Assembly (NCBI GenBank): GCA_950295325.1
Contig: OX485808.1
Span: 37,592,527-37,656,526 of the forward strand
Direction: 5' to 3'
DNA from: Polytrichum commune
Lineage: Eukaryota; Streptophyta; Polytrichopsida; Polytrichales; Polytrichaceae
DNA: 64,000 bases
Shown here: positions 44,880 through 56,894 of the stretch, piece by piece
Numbering within the stretch: the first letter of the stretch is position 1
Layout of the letters: the number at the start of each line of letters is the position of its first letter
Notes under the pieces: generated by a model
The model's input: only the letters and a program-made list of their open reading frames with translations
The model's database searches: none
Told to the model about the DNA's origin: nothing
Made by a program: the position numbers and the translations under genes

Positions 44880-45680
44880 TCCTAAGCATAATATTTATAC
44901 TTAGTGCACCAAATTATCTTTCCAATGATCTAAAAATCACTCTAATCGGATAAGAAATGCAAAAGTTATGAGGGTTGGAAGTGTGAGGTCGATTCAACCG
45001 ACCCTTCCAACCCACCTATCTACCTTCTAACTTCAAAAATTCATAGCACATTCCTTACTACTTGGATCTAGGCTTTCCTTATACCATTGGAAAGCTATGA
45101 ACAAGCTCTAACTAGAAAAATTATGACATCAGCAGGTTAAGCTAATAGAAATTCAGCGGACTCCTTGTAACACAGCAGTCAATCAAGAAGGCTTAAACTA
45201 TGTATCTCGCCTTCAACAATTCATATCTAATTCAAATCTTAGTCAAATCAAACGTTCTATATGACCCTGGAGAGATATTAAAAAGATGTATTTGATAAAA
45301 ATATGTGATTAGAAAGGTAAGCCGAAGTGAACCCAGCAGGTCCTCTGTAATGCAGCAGTCAACCAAAAGTTCTCAAACTATGTGTCCCATCTTGCACAAT
45401 TCATATCTAATTCAAATCATGCTCAAATCAAATGTTCTAAGCCATTTTGGAAAGCTACACAAAAGTTCTACTTGGGAAAAATATAATTTCTTGGAATTAA
45501 AATTCCTATTGGGCTCGCAGGTCTGATCCAGCAGCCGCTACCCACAAGACCACCCAGTTTTTCTACTCCATCTTTGAAAATCCATAACTAATTGTCATCT
45601 CAACCAAATCACAAATGGGAAACGGCTATGGATAGCTATATGAAATCTCTCTAAGAGAAAAATGATAAGTATCTTGTTCT
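44880..45680. repeat. Imperfect tandem repeat, about 180-bp unit, four copies
   Basis: Words AATTCATATCTAATTCAAATC, GGAAAGCTA, GGAAAAATATAA and CAGCAGTCAA recur at roughly 45030, 45220, 45400 and 45580. It may be a piece of a long terminal repeat or a diverged satellite. Confidence 0.55.
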
Positions 45681-47639
45681 AGCTTTTGAACTAAGCCTTC
45701 AGGGCATTGGCAGATGAGGTCTATAATGCCTCTACTCAAAACTCTACCATCCAACCTACCTCTACAAAAGAAGGAATAATTTTGTTGGTGTGTTAATAAA
45801 CATACAACCTAACTAGGAGAGAGAGAGTAGAGGAGGTTCTCAAGCCTTTCTTTTAGACCATTGAGAATACATGCTAAAGGATTTTTTCCTAACTACATTG
45901 AAGCAGGGCTTCGCCCAAAAACTAGAGAAAGAGAGCGAGCTACAAGGTGGAAGGAGGGGTTTTTAAACCCTCTCACAAAAGGGTTGGACCCCCTCCTCCA
46001 CCGGATCCATTTTTCAAACCCTTTCCCGAAATTTTGGCTCGGGGGTTTTCCCGGTTGAGGTTGCCACCCTCTCGCCGAGGTGGCTCCGACAAAAAACCTT
46101 TAGAAATCTTTCTAATTTTTCCGCCATCGAGTTGGCAAGGGGGCAAGTGGGCAAGTATCCCCCTTGCTCTCTTTCTTTTTTGTCTTCAAAATTCTTCACG
46201 CCGATTTTATCTTCTTACGTAAAACACCTCCAATAGTCTTGTGTGCCTCACACTAACTAATAAACTAACACTTGCTTAGCTAGCATCTACTAACATTTGC
46301 TTAATAGCTAGCATCTACTAATATTTGCTTAGCTAGTTGTTTTTACTAGCTAGCACATTTTTTCTACTTTGCTATCTTCTAGCACTACTTAGTTTCATTT
46401 TGACCTTCCTTCTTCTAGGCTAAATGCTAAATGAACTAATTTTTCCTAAATTCCCTATCAATTCTAACTTTTAATGCTAACATTCTAACTAAAAGTGATC
46501 CCGCAGAGTGGTGGACCACTCAAAGGGTTCACAACTTGCCTCTAGACAAACATGCACACCTACGTCCAGAGCGGATTCCACAAATGGAGTGGATAGACAA
46601 AACAATAGCAGTATTTTCACATTAATATAGTTACCAAGCCATATCACCCTAACCCTAAGCCCTTCTCCGACCCAACAACAAGTCCAACACTCACTCCACC
46701 TTGCAACACTACACCACATTAAATCACAGTAGGAGGACGTCCTCCTACTTTGGCTACCACAACTAACAAGTTGCACAAAGAGAAGGAGATGACAACGATG
46801 GACCATAGAAGACAAAAAAAAATGTCAATGCACCACCTCCGGTCCACAATTACAAATCCTAACATAGAAACCCATGCTTCAAGGTCTACACTCTTCATCT
46901 CTATGACTCTTCTCTTCCACATTCCTTCTTGTTGCCATGACCTACAAAAACCACACAAAGCATCAACACTCCACAAAGATTGCTCACTCCACATACAAAG
47001 GTTGCCCATTCCACAAATAAACACAAATTGCCTTATAAATTCCTAAGATATCTTTGAGCACAACGATCCCACCTTACTCAACAACTCTTCTCACATAATC
47101 AACACACAAAAGAATTTTATGAGCTAACACATACATACCACCCAAAATCCTAGTATCACAACACTCACAACCTCACAAATGGCCCATGTTGTTATGTGAT
47201 GTATTCAGTGCTTGACATTCTTTTTATAAATTAAAAAATCAAGCTACTTCTTTGGATTGTATCAATACTCACTATATATACCCCGCCTTCATCACACAAA
47301 AAACACAACCCCTCTTTCTCCGTAAGAAAATACAGAAAGAAAGACAATCCAATGATCTTCATTCCTACATACTACTGTCATTCCACAAAATCAAACGCCA
47401 TACCGAGCTCACTTGTAGCTACAACCACAAATCCTACCCCTCACTCCCAGTGATTGGCCATCAATCCCCCAAACCATGTGATAAAACTAAGGCCCCAAAT
47501 GAAGAGCAACAAATTGGTCTCTCGCATCTTCATATTTCCAACCCCACAAATTTAAAGCCTTGCATGATAGGAATTTGCAAAGCTCGACAACCTATACCCA
47601 ATGCCCTTTACCCTATCAACAATAATGGCCATCACATAA
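45681..47639. other. No gene recognised
   Basis: A TTGCTTAGCTAGCATCTACTAA-like word is repeated around 46270-46340. Otherwise only short spurious ORFs. Confidence 0.4.
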
Positions 47640-48080
47640 GCCCAATCCCAAACAAAGCAAAACACACACACACAAAAACACCAAAAACAACACCCTGACA
47701 TGGCAACATTGGCAACTTCATATACACATCAACAACTCTCCAAGCATCTGTCATCACCACCGACCCTCAAAAAGACCCACAAACCTCAATCACAACAAGA
47801 GCCAACAAAATCAACAAAACTCCACACACAAAAACACCAAAATCAACACCCTTACATGGCAACATCAACAACCTCCTACAAATAGCAACAATGCTTCAAG
47901 GACATGCCATCACCACCAACCACCCAAAAGACCCACACATCTCAATCACAACAAACATTTTCAAGGGGTAATTTTTTATTTTTTATTTTAAAAAAAAAAC
48001 ACTCATACACAAAAATACCAAAATCAATACCCTTACCTAGCAACAACGACAATCCTCTGCAACCAATGCCGATGCTTTGA
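47640..48080. repeat. Imperfect tandem repeat, about 165-bp unit, three copies
   Basis: Units beginning near 47665, 47828 and 48000 share ACACCAAAATCAACACCCT, CATGGCAACA and CATCACCACC. A- and C-rich, non-coding. Confidence 0.6.
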
Positions 48081-48584
48081 GCACCTACTCTCCAACTTCA
48101 AGCCCCACCACCTTCCCGACTTCCACAACAACACCCACTATGGCTACAACGCATTTAATGGATGGTTCTATCTTAGAATACTATCAAGGCTTCTAGTACT
48201 ACTACTTTGTGTTGCATTTCCTATTATCAATGAAGAGACTTGTAAAACTCTCGCATGGATCCTCTCCACTCTCTCAAAGTACATACAAATAATTAAGAAT
48301 AACTGCCTAAAAACACACCAAAGTAACTATCCTTGCTCTCATCCAACTTTATCAAAGATTCCCCAACATCATCACTCCTTACACAAACAAATAACTTACC
48401 CTATTACTAGGTAACATCCCCATCAACCCACACCACGTCACAATTAGAACATCACCCACAAACAACACCACACACTCCCGAGCACCCAAACTCACACTCA
48501 TCACACACTAAAACCTCCCACCCTACAACTTCACACACACTATCTCATCAAAATCCCTAACCTTAACACCACACCTAACAAACA
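48081..48584. other. No gene recognised; left flank of element C
   Basis: C/A-rich DNA. The four bases before element C are AACA (48581-48584); the matching right copy is outside the window. Confidence 0.45.
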
Positions 48585-48612
48585 AACACTATATTCGTTA
48601 AATTGAGACTTT
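48585..48612 (+). repeat. Element C left terminal inverted repeat
   Basis: Begins AACACTATATTCG and matches the element A left end except for one base in the first 28. Confidence 0.88.
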
Positions 48613-48747
48613 TTGGGCATTTTGAGACATTCATAGAAATAAGAACAAGGATAAATGGAACACATATTGGTGAAAGTTGTAAGATGCGAACACTTTGAAG
48701 CGGGTGTTTAGACCAAGAACCCCATTAATAACTCATATTTGTGATGG

Positions 48748-48963
48748 TTTAGGGTGGGCAATCGAAACCTTAGACCAAATTGAAGGGGACATCTTAAAAC
48801 ATTCATATTAATGCACACAAAATATGAGAGCTTGTATGAATATGGTTTAGGTAGGGCAATCCAAACCATAGATCTTATTGAAGGGAAAATCTTAAAACAT
48901 TCATATTAATGCACACAAAATATGAGAGCTTGTATGAATATGGTTTAGGTAGGGCACTCCAAA
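48748..48963. repeat. Element C subterminal repeats with decayed palindromes
   Basis: Motifs like TTTAGGTAGGGCAATCCAAA at 48748, 48846 and 48944 in units of about 98 bp. A fourth, truncated unit follows near 49017. Region 48613-49197 has no gene. Confidence 0.65.
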
Positions 48964-49197
48964 CCATAGATCTTATTGAAGGGGAAATCTTAAAACATTC
49001 ATATTAATGCACACAATAAGGCACTCCAAACCTTAGACCATATGGAAGGGGAAATCATGTCTAACTTATATTATTGCAAAAAAAAACATACAAAGTGTGG
49101 CATGTAAAATGCATATCATGCTAACACCACACATCCATTGGATAGTGCGACCCAAAATGTTCTTGCCTATGGCCCAAAACCCTACGCCTACTATGGC

Positions 49198-49530
49198 CTA
49201 TCTAGCCTCGGATACTACCTCTTTTTCTTTTGCTTCATTTTCTTTTGTTTTTTTTTGTTTTTTTTGTTTTTCTTTTGCCTCTTTTTCTTTTGCTGCAGCT
49301 TCTTTTGCTCGCATTGCTTCAACATTCCTGAAAATCTCCGCCCCGCGACTATAGCCATTCTTGGGGTGACCGCCATCCATAACACATTTTGGAGTCCGTC
49401 GGCCGCCCGAAATATACGTCGAAGAATTCGAATACGATGAAGTGGATTGTCTCGCATTTCTGGTCATGGCGTACATACGCTCGAACTCGATGGACGCACT
49501 AGACCGCATAGGTTTACGGGTGGGAGCAAC
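49198..49530 (-). CDS. Element C gene 1, exon 6: basic tail, open
   Basis: 333 bp from acceptor TTGCAG to stop at 49198-49200. It encodes VAPTRKPMRSSASIEFER, a Ser/Tyr stretch, GYSRGAEIFRNVEAMRAKE and a Lys/Glu/Ala-rich end finishing VVSEAR. Unlike element A, the frame stays open through the homopolymer tract, so this copy shows the likely full tail of 110 residues. Function unknown. Confidence 0.65.
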   Translation of the reverse strand, partial: VAPTRKPMRSSASIEFERMYAMTRNARQSTSSYSNSSTYISGGRRTPKCVMDGGHPKNGYSRGAEIFRNVEAMRAKEAAAKEKEAKEKQKKQKKTKENEAKEKEVVSEAR

Positions 49531-49666
49531 CTGCAACGCGTCAATGCAAGACCACATGTGTTAGTTTAGGGAGGAAGACCCAAACGTGTCACACGTTCAT
49601 TTTTTAAGTGCAAAATGATTGTAATGCGCGGTTAACCGGGTTTTTTTTGGGGGGGGGGGGGTTCAC

Positions 49667-50020
49667 CTTGTCACCGGGGGCGTTCCCGTCGGAGTCGGCG
49701 AGGAGGGGCAATGCGTCCCGCAAAGGAATAGGAAGGGTTCCACTCTTCGTTGGCCGAGCGTCCATCCGCAGCCGCCGTTGAGGTGTACTACTGCCGCCGG
49801 GCGGAGAGGGGGATGTCCGGACGCATTTGCGATTTATGCCCTTGAGCGGCGACGGGGACGGAGAATGCCGGAAGATTTGCTTGGGTGGGGGGCTATCGAC
49901 AACGCCGGCGTCAAGAGGCTCCTTGGAGTAGTCAATGGTCGACGCGGCGTCGTAGACGGTCTCGTAGAAGAAGCTCCCCAAGTTTGACTCGCTGACGATG
50001 TCAATCGAGGGCTCCAAACG
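49667..50020 (-). CDS. Element C gene 1, exon 5
   Basis: 354 bp, the same length and splice sites as in element A (acceptor CGCCAG, donor AAG|GTGAAC), phase 0 at both ends, open. It encodes RLEPSIDIVSESNLGSFF and YDAASTIDYSKEPLDAG, then Pro/Ser-rich sequence. Conservation of length and phase with A supports a real exon even though it has no ATG. Confidence 0.65.
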
Positions 50021-50189
50021 CTGGCGCAAAAAAGGAAACAAAACAAAACCCAAGGGAGGAGGGTTTGATAGAGCGCGTGAAAATCAAGATACATATGAAG
50101 CATATACTACACAAAATGAAAGGGCGCGTGCGCGCGCCCACACACACACACACACATACATACATACACATACAAACACACGTAGTGTC

Positions 50190-51002
50190 TCAAATGAGCT
50201 TGTTAAATTTCGCGTGGGATAACAACTCTCTGTACAAATGGTCTCGTGGATCCAAGTATCTCTCGCCTATCGGATTGTTCCTAACAAAATTGTTTACGGG
50301 CAGTCCGCTTCCGCAAAGCGCTTGGAGGTATTTACCAAGGTCTAACAAAAATCGGTCCCGGACCTTCTCGACCGTCCAGGTAGGGCAAACTATGAGGTTG
50401 GCCGTCGGGTTCAACATGTTCTTTGCGGTGCTGTCGTCCACCATGAGCGTGTTCTCGCGGGTGGGACGGACGTCGTAGGGGACGCCTATCAAGGACGGCC
50501 GCTGGTCCCAAAAAATGGGCTTCAAGACCTTGAGGTATTGGGGGGAAGCGGGGTTGTTTGGTTTTTTGACGACTTTGCCGTCCGGAGTGTACAATATTCT
50601 ACAGGCTTCCTGTGCTAGGACCATGCAGGGGGGCTCGATGCCCTTGAAGATGAACTCCACGACGGCATTGGTGTTCTCGGCCGTCATGGAGCTCCAAACG
50701 ACCACCCACCATCGTTGTTGGGCCATCTGGAGGAAGGTCCGAAGCCACGGGCGGAGGTGAATTAGCTTGCTCTTTATGAACGTGGGCGGGCCGTCGTAAT
50801 TCGCGTCCTCGGGCTTGCAAAAGGGTACCGTGGGGGTCCTCGGGCAATGAACGCATTGGACGAGGACCCCGTTCAGGTCTAACACCAGGAATCGTTTCTT
50901 CGGCCGCGGGGGCGGGGCGGGTAAAACCGGGGGTGCCACCGCGCTGCCCTCTCCGCTCCTTGGAGAAGAGCGTTGGGGAGCCGCTACGCTATGCTCCGAG
51001 CC
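50190..51002 (-). CDS. Element C gene 1, exon 4: FCP1-like HAD domain, intact
   Basis: 813 bp, as in A, open to the stop at 50190-50192. It reads RFLVLDLNGVLVQCVHCPR, VVVWSSMTAENTNAV, LMVDDSTAKNMLNP and ends KFNKLI. Motif I is again DLN, so the Asn in place of the second Asp is shared by both copies and is probably not a random mutation. The rest of gene 1 in this copy carries stops upstream, so the domain is only made if expressed separately. Confidence 0.8.
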   Translation of the reverse strand, partial: GSEHSVAAPQRSSPRSGEGSAVAPPVLPAPPPRPKKRFLVLDLNGVLVQCVHCPRTPTVPFCKPEDANYDGPPTFIKSKLIHLRPWLRTFLQMAQQRWWVVVWSSMTAENTNAVVEFIFKGIEPPCMVLAQEACRILYTPDGKVVKKPNNPASPQYLKVLKPIFWDQRPSLIGVPYDVRPTRENTLMVDDSTAKNMLNPTANLIVCPTWTVEKVRDRFLLDLGKYLQALCGSGLPVNNFVRNNPIGERYLDPRDHLYRELLSHAKFNKLI

Positions 51003-51472
51003 CTGCGGATACGATCAAGAGAAAACGGTGGGCGACTTATGTCATGCTATGTCCAAACGAAGCATTAAAGAAACGAGTGTTCTCGGTGCAAACACAAAAC
51101 CATTTGATTCATTTTGGAGGGGATGCAACAAGGGACACAAGATAGGCAAGAGCATACAACATACATTCAAACACAGGATATGAGTATATAGGAGTAAAAA
51201 ATGGTGATTATATTGTATACAATGCTCTATGTACATCTTGATTGGGGGAGCCGCGTTGAACGATGCGTTCAAACTAGCCTACTTCTACATCTAGCAAAAA
51301 TTGAAGAGACGGGCCGCCGTGATGAAGACTTCGTCGCAAGCCGGGGGGTATGTGGACGAACGAATGGTCGGGGGGAAGTGGCGAAGGGCGCGAGTGCCGG
51401 GGGGGCGACGTGTCCGTGAGTTTAGGGTAGTTAGGGGACACGACCAAGGCAAGAAGACAAAGACCCATGGAG

Positions 51473-51492
51473 TTTGGGTCGACCGACCCAAA
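51473..51492. repeat. Palindrome in intron 3 of element C gene 1
   Basis: TTTGGGTCGACCGACCCAAA at the homologous place to 3613-3632 in A. The intron is 51003-51514. Confidence 0.9.
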
Positions 51493-51514
51493 CTGAGTGG
51501 GGTCAGTGCATTAC

Positions 51515-52973
51515 CTCGCCTTGGTCGTGCCTTGACGACGTGGATGCCGTCACCGCGTGTGCTGCCCCACCTCTGTCACCGCCGCCTCCGACGACGACGT
51601 CAGCCACAACCTGCTCCTGCAAAGGCTGACTGTCAGGCCTTTGTCCCAACCCAACCTCCGCATGCGCATCATGCATTGGTTCATCGACTGGGTTAGGAGT
51701 AGAGGTATCACCAGGCCCTTGCGGGCCTTCAACATCTAGCATGGGCTCGTCCACCGGGGTCTGATCGGGGATGGGGTTTGGGTCGGCCGACCCAAACCCT
51801 GCTGCTTGGCGAGCGTCGCTCTGGGACGCTGCAACATCGGCACTGTTTGGGTCGGACGACCCAAACATGTGGGGGTCGTCCCGCTGGTGGTGTGGGGGCG
51901 AGAGGATGGGAGGCCGGAGCGGCGGGGGTGCCAACGAGCTGGAAGCTCCGGGGACGCGCCAAAGGTTGGGGTCGTCCACCTGCTGGACGGGCGTGCGGCT
52001 GCAGCAAGTGCGCGAAGCTGAAGGACTGTTGCGGCGCCGGCCGCGGGCGGATATCCTATGGAGGGAAGCCTGCGGGCAAGTGAGGGAATGAACTCGGGGG
52101 AGCCATCACCAATCCCTGCGCCAGCATGCCCTGGATCACTTGCGTGATCAGGTCCGCTTGGGACGGAGGTGGGGCCATCGCCCTTTGCCGCTCCTGCTCC
52201 AACAGGAGAGCCCTCAACTCCGTGACTTCGTTGCGGACCGAGGGCTCCTCGGCGGCGGCCTTTTGCAATCGGACGCGTTGCTCCTCGTCCCGGAGCATCT
52301 TCGCGTTGGCCTCCTCCACGGTGAGGACCTCGGGTTTCACCCTCACCATCCCGGCGAACGCTGTGGGGGAGGCAGGATCCGACCTCAGCCTCTTCGCGAG
52401 CTCCATGTCGTCCTCGTCCTCGGAGCTTATGGCGATCGTCTCCTCCACCGCATAGTCCCCGTACAACTTCTTCCCCTTCAGCATTCGCCGCTCCCTGAAG
52501 GTGGCCGTCGCGTCCCTCGAATACATGTCCTTCGCGTCGGCCACCGTTAGGACGGGTACTAGCTTGCTCTGCGGCGTTGCAGCCCGCATGGCCTTCTTCC
52601 GCTGAGGGGCCTCGGATTCTTGAGTGAATCCTGTTGCCCCTTCCTCCACCTCCCCCTCCACTTTCTCTGCTTCTTCCTCCTCCTCCTCTTCCTCCCCCTC
52701 CTCCGCAACCTCGCCACCTGCTCCCATAGAGGGATTGCCCGGATGCAACCCGATGAGCGGCTCTGGCAATTGAACGGGGGCTCGCATGGCGAATTCACCC
52801 AGGTTGATTCGCCTCGCCATATCCAAAGGATTCTCGCCCCCCTTGACGATCTCTTCGACGTAGGATCCGGGTATCTAGTCGAGGATGTCCATTCTCTTGG
52901 CAAGCGCCTTCTGGGTCCTGTAGAATTGAACATCGGCATCCTCCACATAGGAGTAGATGTTCAACCCAGACAT
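51515..52973 (-). pseudogene. Element C gene 1, exon 3, with two stops and a deletion
   Basis: Homologous to exon 3 of A. TGG to TAG at 52875-52877 (DILDW in A), CAG to TAG at 52056-52058 (PQDI in A), and a 14-bp deletion near 51998 relative to A break the frame. Between the two stops it is open and shows the Glu-rich tract without the frameshift seen in A, the SUMO-interaction-like EETIAISSEDEDDMEL, VRVKPEVLTVEE and the coiled coil. Two palindromes lie in the coding part (51777-51796 and 51846-51865). Confidence 0.78.
51777..51865. repeat. Two palindromes inside exon 3 of element C
   Basis: Perfect copies with spacers GC and GA, the same as in element A. Confidence 0.9.
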
Positions 52974-53058
52974 CTGCACAATCAAAATCAATACTATTAG
53001 TATCACCAAATGAACAAATAATGGAAAGTGACATCCAAAACAAAATAAGAATAGTTAG

Positions 53059-53149
53059 TTTGGGTCGAGCGACCCAAACCATGCATGCCCTAGTTTGGGT
53101 CGCTCGACCCAAACAGACTGTGCCCCTAGTTTGGGTCGCTCGACCCAAA
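53059..53149. repeat. Three palindromes in intron 2 of element C gene 1
   Basis: Copies at 53059, 53094 and 53130, spacing 35-36 bp. Element A has six in this intron with the same spacing, so the array length changes by whole units. Intron 52974-53183. Confidence 0.92.
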
Positions 53150-53183
53150 CCGTCCATATAGTTCCTTCAGGTTATTTGCTTAC

Positions 53184-54515
53184 CATGGCTGCGAAAACCG
53201 GTTTGGAGCCCCCGAAGACGTTGAAGATGCAGTCCCCTCTCTTCGTGAGGGTCCTCATCATCCGCAGGTAGAACTCCATGCGCAGCTCATCCGCGGGGTA
53301 GTTGGCGTACTTCGCCTCGTCGTACAAGCTCCTGCTGGTGCCCAACCCTTCTTGGACTTGGAAGAGCTTCTCCATCCTGGCTATGGGATGGTTTGGCACC
53401 TTAAGCAGCTCAGCTTTGTACACAAAGTACAAGCACAGCACGTTGACGATCTTCGTCTTCTTGTCTTTCAGCGTGCTGTACGCCCCCTCCGCCGGTGCAG
53501 CAACGTAGTGAGATTTTGAGACGGCGTACTCTGGCTGCAATTTCCGCACGATCTCGTACACCTGCTCTGCCCTCCTGTCCTCGACAATCCACAGCCAGAC
53601 GTCGACCTCCCTGAATTTGGGGCTGCCGTAATCCACAAACATCGTGAAGAACGGCTCGTAGAATGGGGTGCTCATTGTCCCCTCGAATGAGGCTCCAGGG
53701 ATGTTCCTGAAGTCTATCATTCCGAAGGGGAAGCGGTCCCCGGCTTTTGTCCTGATAGCCTTCCTGGCATCAGAGCCCGGCCATCCTTGGATCTTGAGAG
53801 GCTCGAGGGTGACCAAGTTGAAGTAGGCGTCGCCCTCGAAGCTGACGATCTTCTTCTCCTTTATAAAGTTGGAGAAGGCACGCGCGGAGTGTTCGGGAAG
53901 CGCCCGGTTCCTCCCCCCCTTCACAAGCTTGGACTTCAGGAAGTCGTCTCCCGCCTCCCTGATGAGTGCCGCCATTGACACACTGGTGAACTTGTAGTCG
54001 GCTTTGAATGCCCTCCAGTGCGCCTCGTCGACCTCTCCATCCACTATGAGCTTTCTTTCCGGCACCAGCTTGTGCAGCTCCTGGACGATGGTCGTCTTCT
54101 TTTTCCTATTCTCCGTCCATTCTTTCATGGTGTAGCATGAAGGGACGAAGATTTTGGGCTTGATGAAGACGATCTTCGGGTGGACCCAACATCTCTTCGC
54201 CGTCGGCTGCACGTGAAGGATGTGGGACGCCGCCTTTTCCATCTCTGTCTCCGAGAGACCTTGAAGAGCCCTGAAGAACTCCCTCACCAGAGGCTTCATC
54301 TGCTTGAAGCGCGCAGTCTGATTGAAGAGCATGCCGGTGTCGGGATCCATGAGGTCCCCCGTCTCGTGTTTCTCGAAAACACTCTTCCATCTCCCCCACA
54401 CGGAGTCAGACGCTGTGATCAAATAAATTTCTCCTCTTAGCTCGTTGTACTTCTTCTGCTTGTAGAAAGCGTTGTCAATCGAGGAGAATTTGTTGATCAT
54501 CTGGTATTTGAAGTC
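53184..54515 (-). CDS. Element C gene 1, exon 2: novel conserved block, open
   Basis: 1332 bp (444 codons), phase 0 at both ends, with acceptor GTGCAG|GACTTCAAATACCAG and donor ATG|GTAAGC. It encodes DFKYQMINKFSSIDNAFY, LRGEIYLITASDSVWG, REFFRALQGLSETEM, FGMIDFRNIPGASFEG, VDVWLWIVEDRRAEQ and NVFGGSKPVFAAM. It is the best-preserved version of this unrecognised domain in the window and shows that the acceptor and frame are as predicted. No transmembrane segment or known catalytic motif is visible. Confidence 0.78.
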
Positions 54516-54562
54516 CTGCACATGAAGTAAATAACACACGTGAGAAACTGCGAATGCAAGAG

Positions 54563-54753
54563 TTTGGGTCGATCGATCCAAACTATAAACCTCACGAGAA
54601 AAAGTAAGCAATGTTACAGTTTGGGTCGATCGACCCAAACTATAAACACGACGAGAAAAAGTAAACAATGTTATAGTTTGGGTCGATCGACCCAAACTAT
54701 AAACCTGAATAAAAAAGGTAAACAATTCAAGAGTTTGGGTTGATCGACCCAAA
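54563..54753. repeat. Four palindromes in intron 1 of element C gene 1
   Basis: Sites at 54563 (one mismatch), 54620, 54677 and 54734 (one mismatch), spaced exactly 57 bp. Intron 54516-54762. Confidence 0.92.
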
Positions 54754-54762
54754 CATACTCAC

Positions 54763-56088
54763 CTCCCATTTTGGGTTCTTGTCTTTAGCATTCTCCCTTT
54801 CTTTGGGAGGCCTGCCGTAAAACTCCCACACCTCCCTCGAGGCCATGATGTTCCGAATCCAAGATGCCTGGTACGCTCTCTTCTTGTTTCCCATGTTGAA
54901 GAAGCGTGAGATGTCGGTTAGTACGGTCTCGTTGTCAGACCAAACCACCAATGCCTTCCACACCTTTAGCTTCTCCTTTTGGTTGTTGGGGTCGTCCCAC
55001 TCGGTCATCAGCTGAATTTTTTTAGACGCCTCCACACTGTGCTAGCCGTCAATCAGCCAGAAGTCACCTTTGCATATTGTCGGCCACATTTCAGGCGTCG
55101 GCATTCTCTTCAGCCCTTGCGGCATGACAACAATTGTCTGCCTGTCGTCTTTGAATTGCCCTCCCAAGATCTGAGCGACCATCCAGTCGACGTAGGCGTC
55201 CTCCTTGGCTCGGACACACTTCTCAGGTGACGCAAGGTGGCACTGTGCAATGTTCACCTCGAACTTGAAGTCCCTGCCCATGAAGAAGCAATGCAGGCAC
55301 TTCGTCTCGAAGTTATCATTGATTTTCTGTATCTCGCCTGCATCCACCTCTTGGCCAGGTTTCGGCATCCGCAGCTCCGGGGAAACTGGCTCGGTGGTCA
55401 TGACGGAGGACTCTCTCGCCCTCTTCGACGGGGTCGTCTGCCGGCTTCCGGACGGTGTGGGCGTCTCGCTGTCAGCCGGCGTTCCTATAGTGCTAGGCCG
55501 TCTGGAGTCTGCAGGGACCGGACACGGTATCCTCACAGTTTGGGGTCTGGACGACCCTGCGCCTTCTTCCGCCGTTGCCTTACGCCTCACAGGCTTCTGC
55601 GTTTTGGCTTTACTTTGCAGCGCCTTGTTGAGGACCGTGATGGTCTGTTTCAATTTTGTAAACCTACTTGCAACCTTCGTGTTGGTTACATTGCCATCTA
55701 TGAAAATTGTCTCCGGTTTAATTGTTTCAGGCTCCACGCATGACTCCTTGGTGTATATAGTGTCGAATGACTCGGAGAACTGGTGCATGAACATGTGGGC
55801 GTTCTGCACGACGGAGTTCTCGAGAATTACGTCCACGTAATCCCCGAGGGCTTGGACGGACGCAACCTCCCATCCTGTCAACGTTGTCCAAGTGTGGTTC
55901 TCGTGGGTCCCTACTTTTACCACGAACAGGAGCTTGAACTGGGAGCCCTTTACAACCTGAACTGACCACGCAAGGACAAGCCCATCCTTGGGCACGTATG
56001 AGTCGTCCTGGGGGGTTTCATACTCCTGCCATATTACGTCTGGCGCGAGCATAAAGAACCTTTCTCCAGGTCTCTTCTTGGGGACCAT
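54763..56088 (-). pseudogene. Element C gene 1, exon 1, stop inside the DGQHS motif
   Basis: 1326 bp, identical in length to A, with ATG at 56088 right after acceptor TTACAG. It begins MVPKKRPGERFFMLAPDVIW and is open except for one codon: FWLIDG-stop-HSVEASKK, where CAG (Gln) became TAG at 55042-55044. The rest of the motif and the following MTEWDDPNNQKEKLKVWKAL region are well preserved. A single C-to-T change therefore inactivates this copy at the most conserved site. Confidence 0.82.
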
Positions 56089-56116
56089 CTGTAAGTCCAG
56101 AAATTAAAACTATTAG

Positions 56117-56774
56117 TTTCGGTCGATCGACCCAAAGTAGTCGACAATGCATTTAACATTTGGTGGAAATGGAACAAATGTATTTTATTGACCAGCCCGA
56201 ATTCAAGGTTTGGGTCGATCGACCGAAACCTTGAACACTTGGTGGCTCGTGCTCCTTGTGTGCTGAAATAGACCTATGATGGTTCCTCGTTAGAGAGTTT
56301 GTGTGTATTTAGTATAATATATGTGTATGTACATGATTTCATCAATTTCAATTATGGACATCTGAAGGATTTTTTGATACTTTACTTGTTCAGACGTCGT
56401 GTTTGGGTCGGTCGACCCAAACATGAGGCTTTGTTTTGGGTTTAGGTTCCCAATCATGAGGCCATGTTTGGGTCGAACGACCCAAACATGAGGCTTTCTT
56501 TTGTGTTTAGGTTCACAGACATGTGGCTTTCTTTAGGGGTCAGGGTCCCAAAATGAGGACATGTTTAGGTCGGACGACCCAAACAAGAGGCTATGTTTGG
56601 GTCGACCGACCCAAACAAGAGGCTGTGTTTGGGTCGATCGACCCAAACAAGAGGATGCGTTTGGGTCGATCGACCCAAACAAGAGGCTGTGTTTGGGTCG
56701 ATCGACCCAAACAAGTGGTTGTGTTTGGGTCGATCGACCCAAACAAGAGGCTGTGTTTGGGTCGTCTCCCCAAA
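56117..56774. repeat. Palindrome array in the leader intron of element C gene 1
   Basis: Eleven sites: 56117, 56209, 56402, 56467, 56564, 56596, 56628, 56660, 56692, 56724 and 56756. The last seven follow a 32-bp unit (AACAAGAGGCTGTG linker). First and last sites are the same variants as in element A (TTTCGG start, TCTCC centre). Confidence 0.92.
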
Positions 56775-56894
56775 CAGTATTATTTTATTATATATTTTAA
56801 ACTTGGCATGAAGCATATACATTGCTTATGCGTTGTGTATGCTACAAACCATGAATTAAACATCTCACATTGTGGATATAAGAAAACACAATAC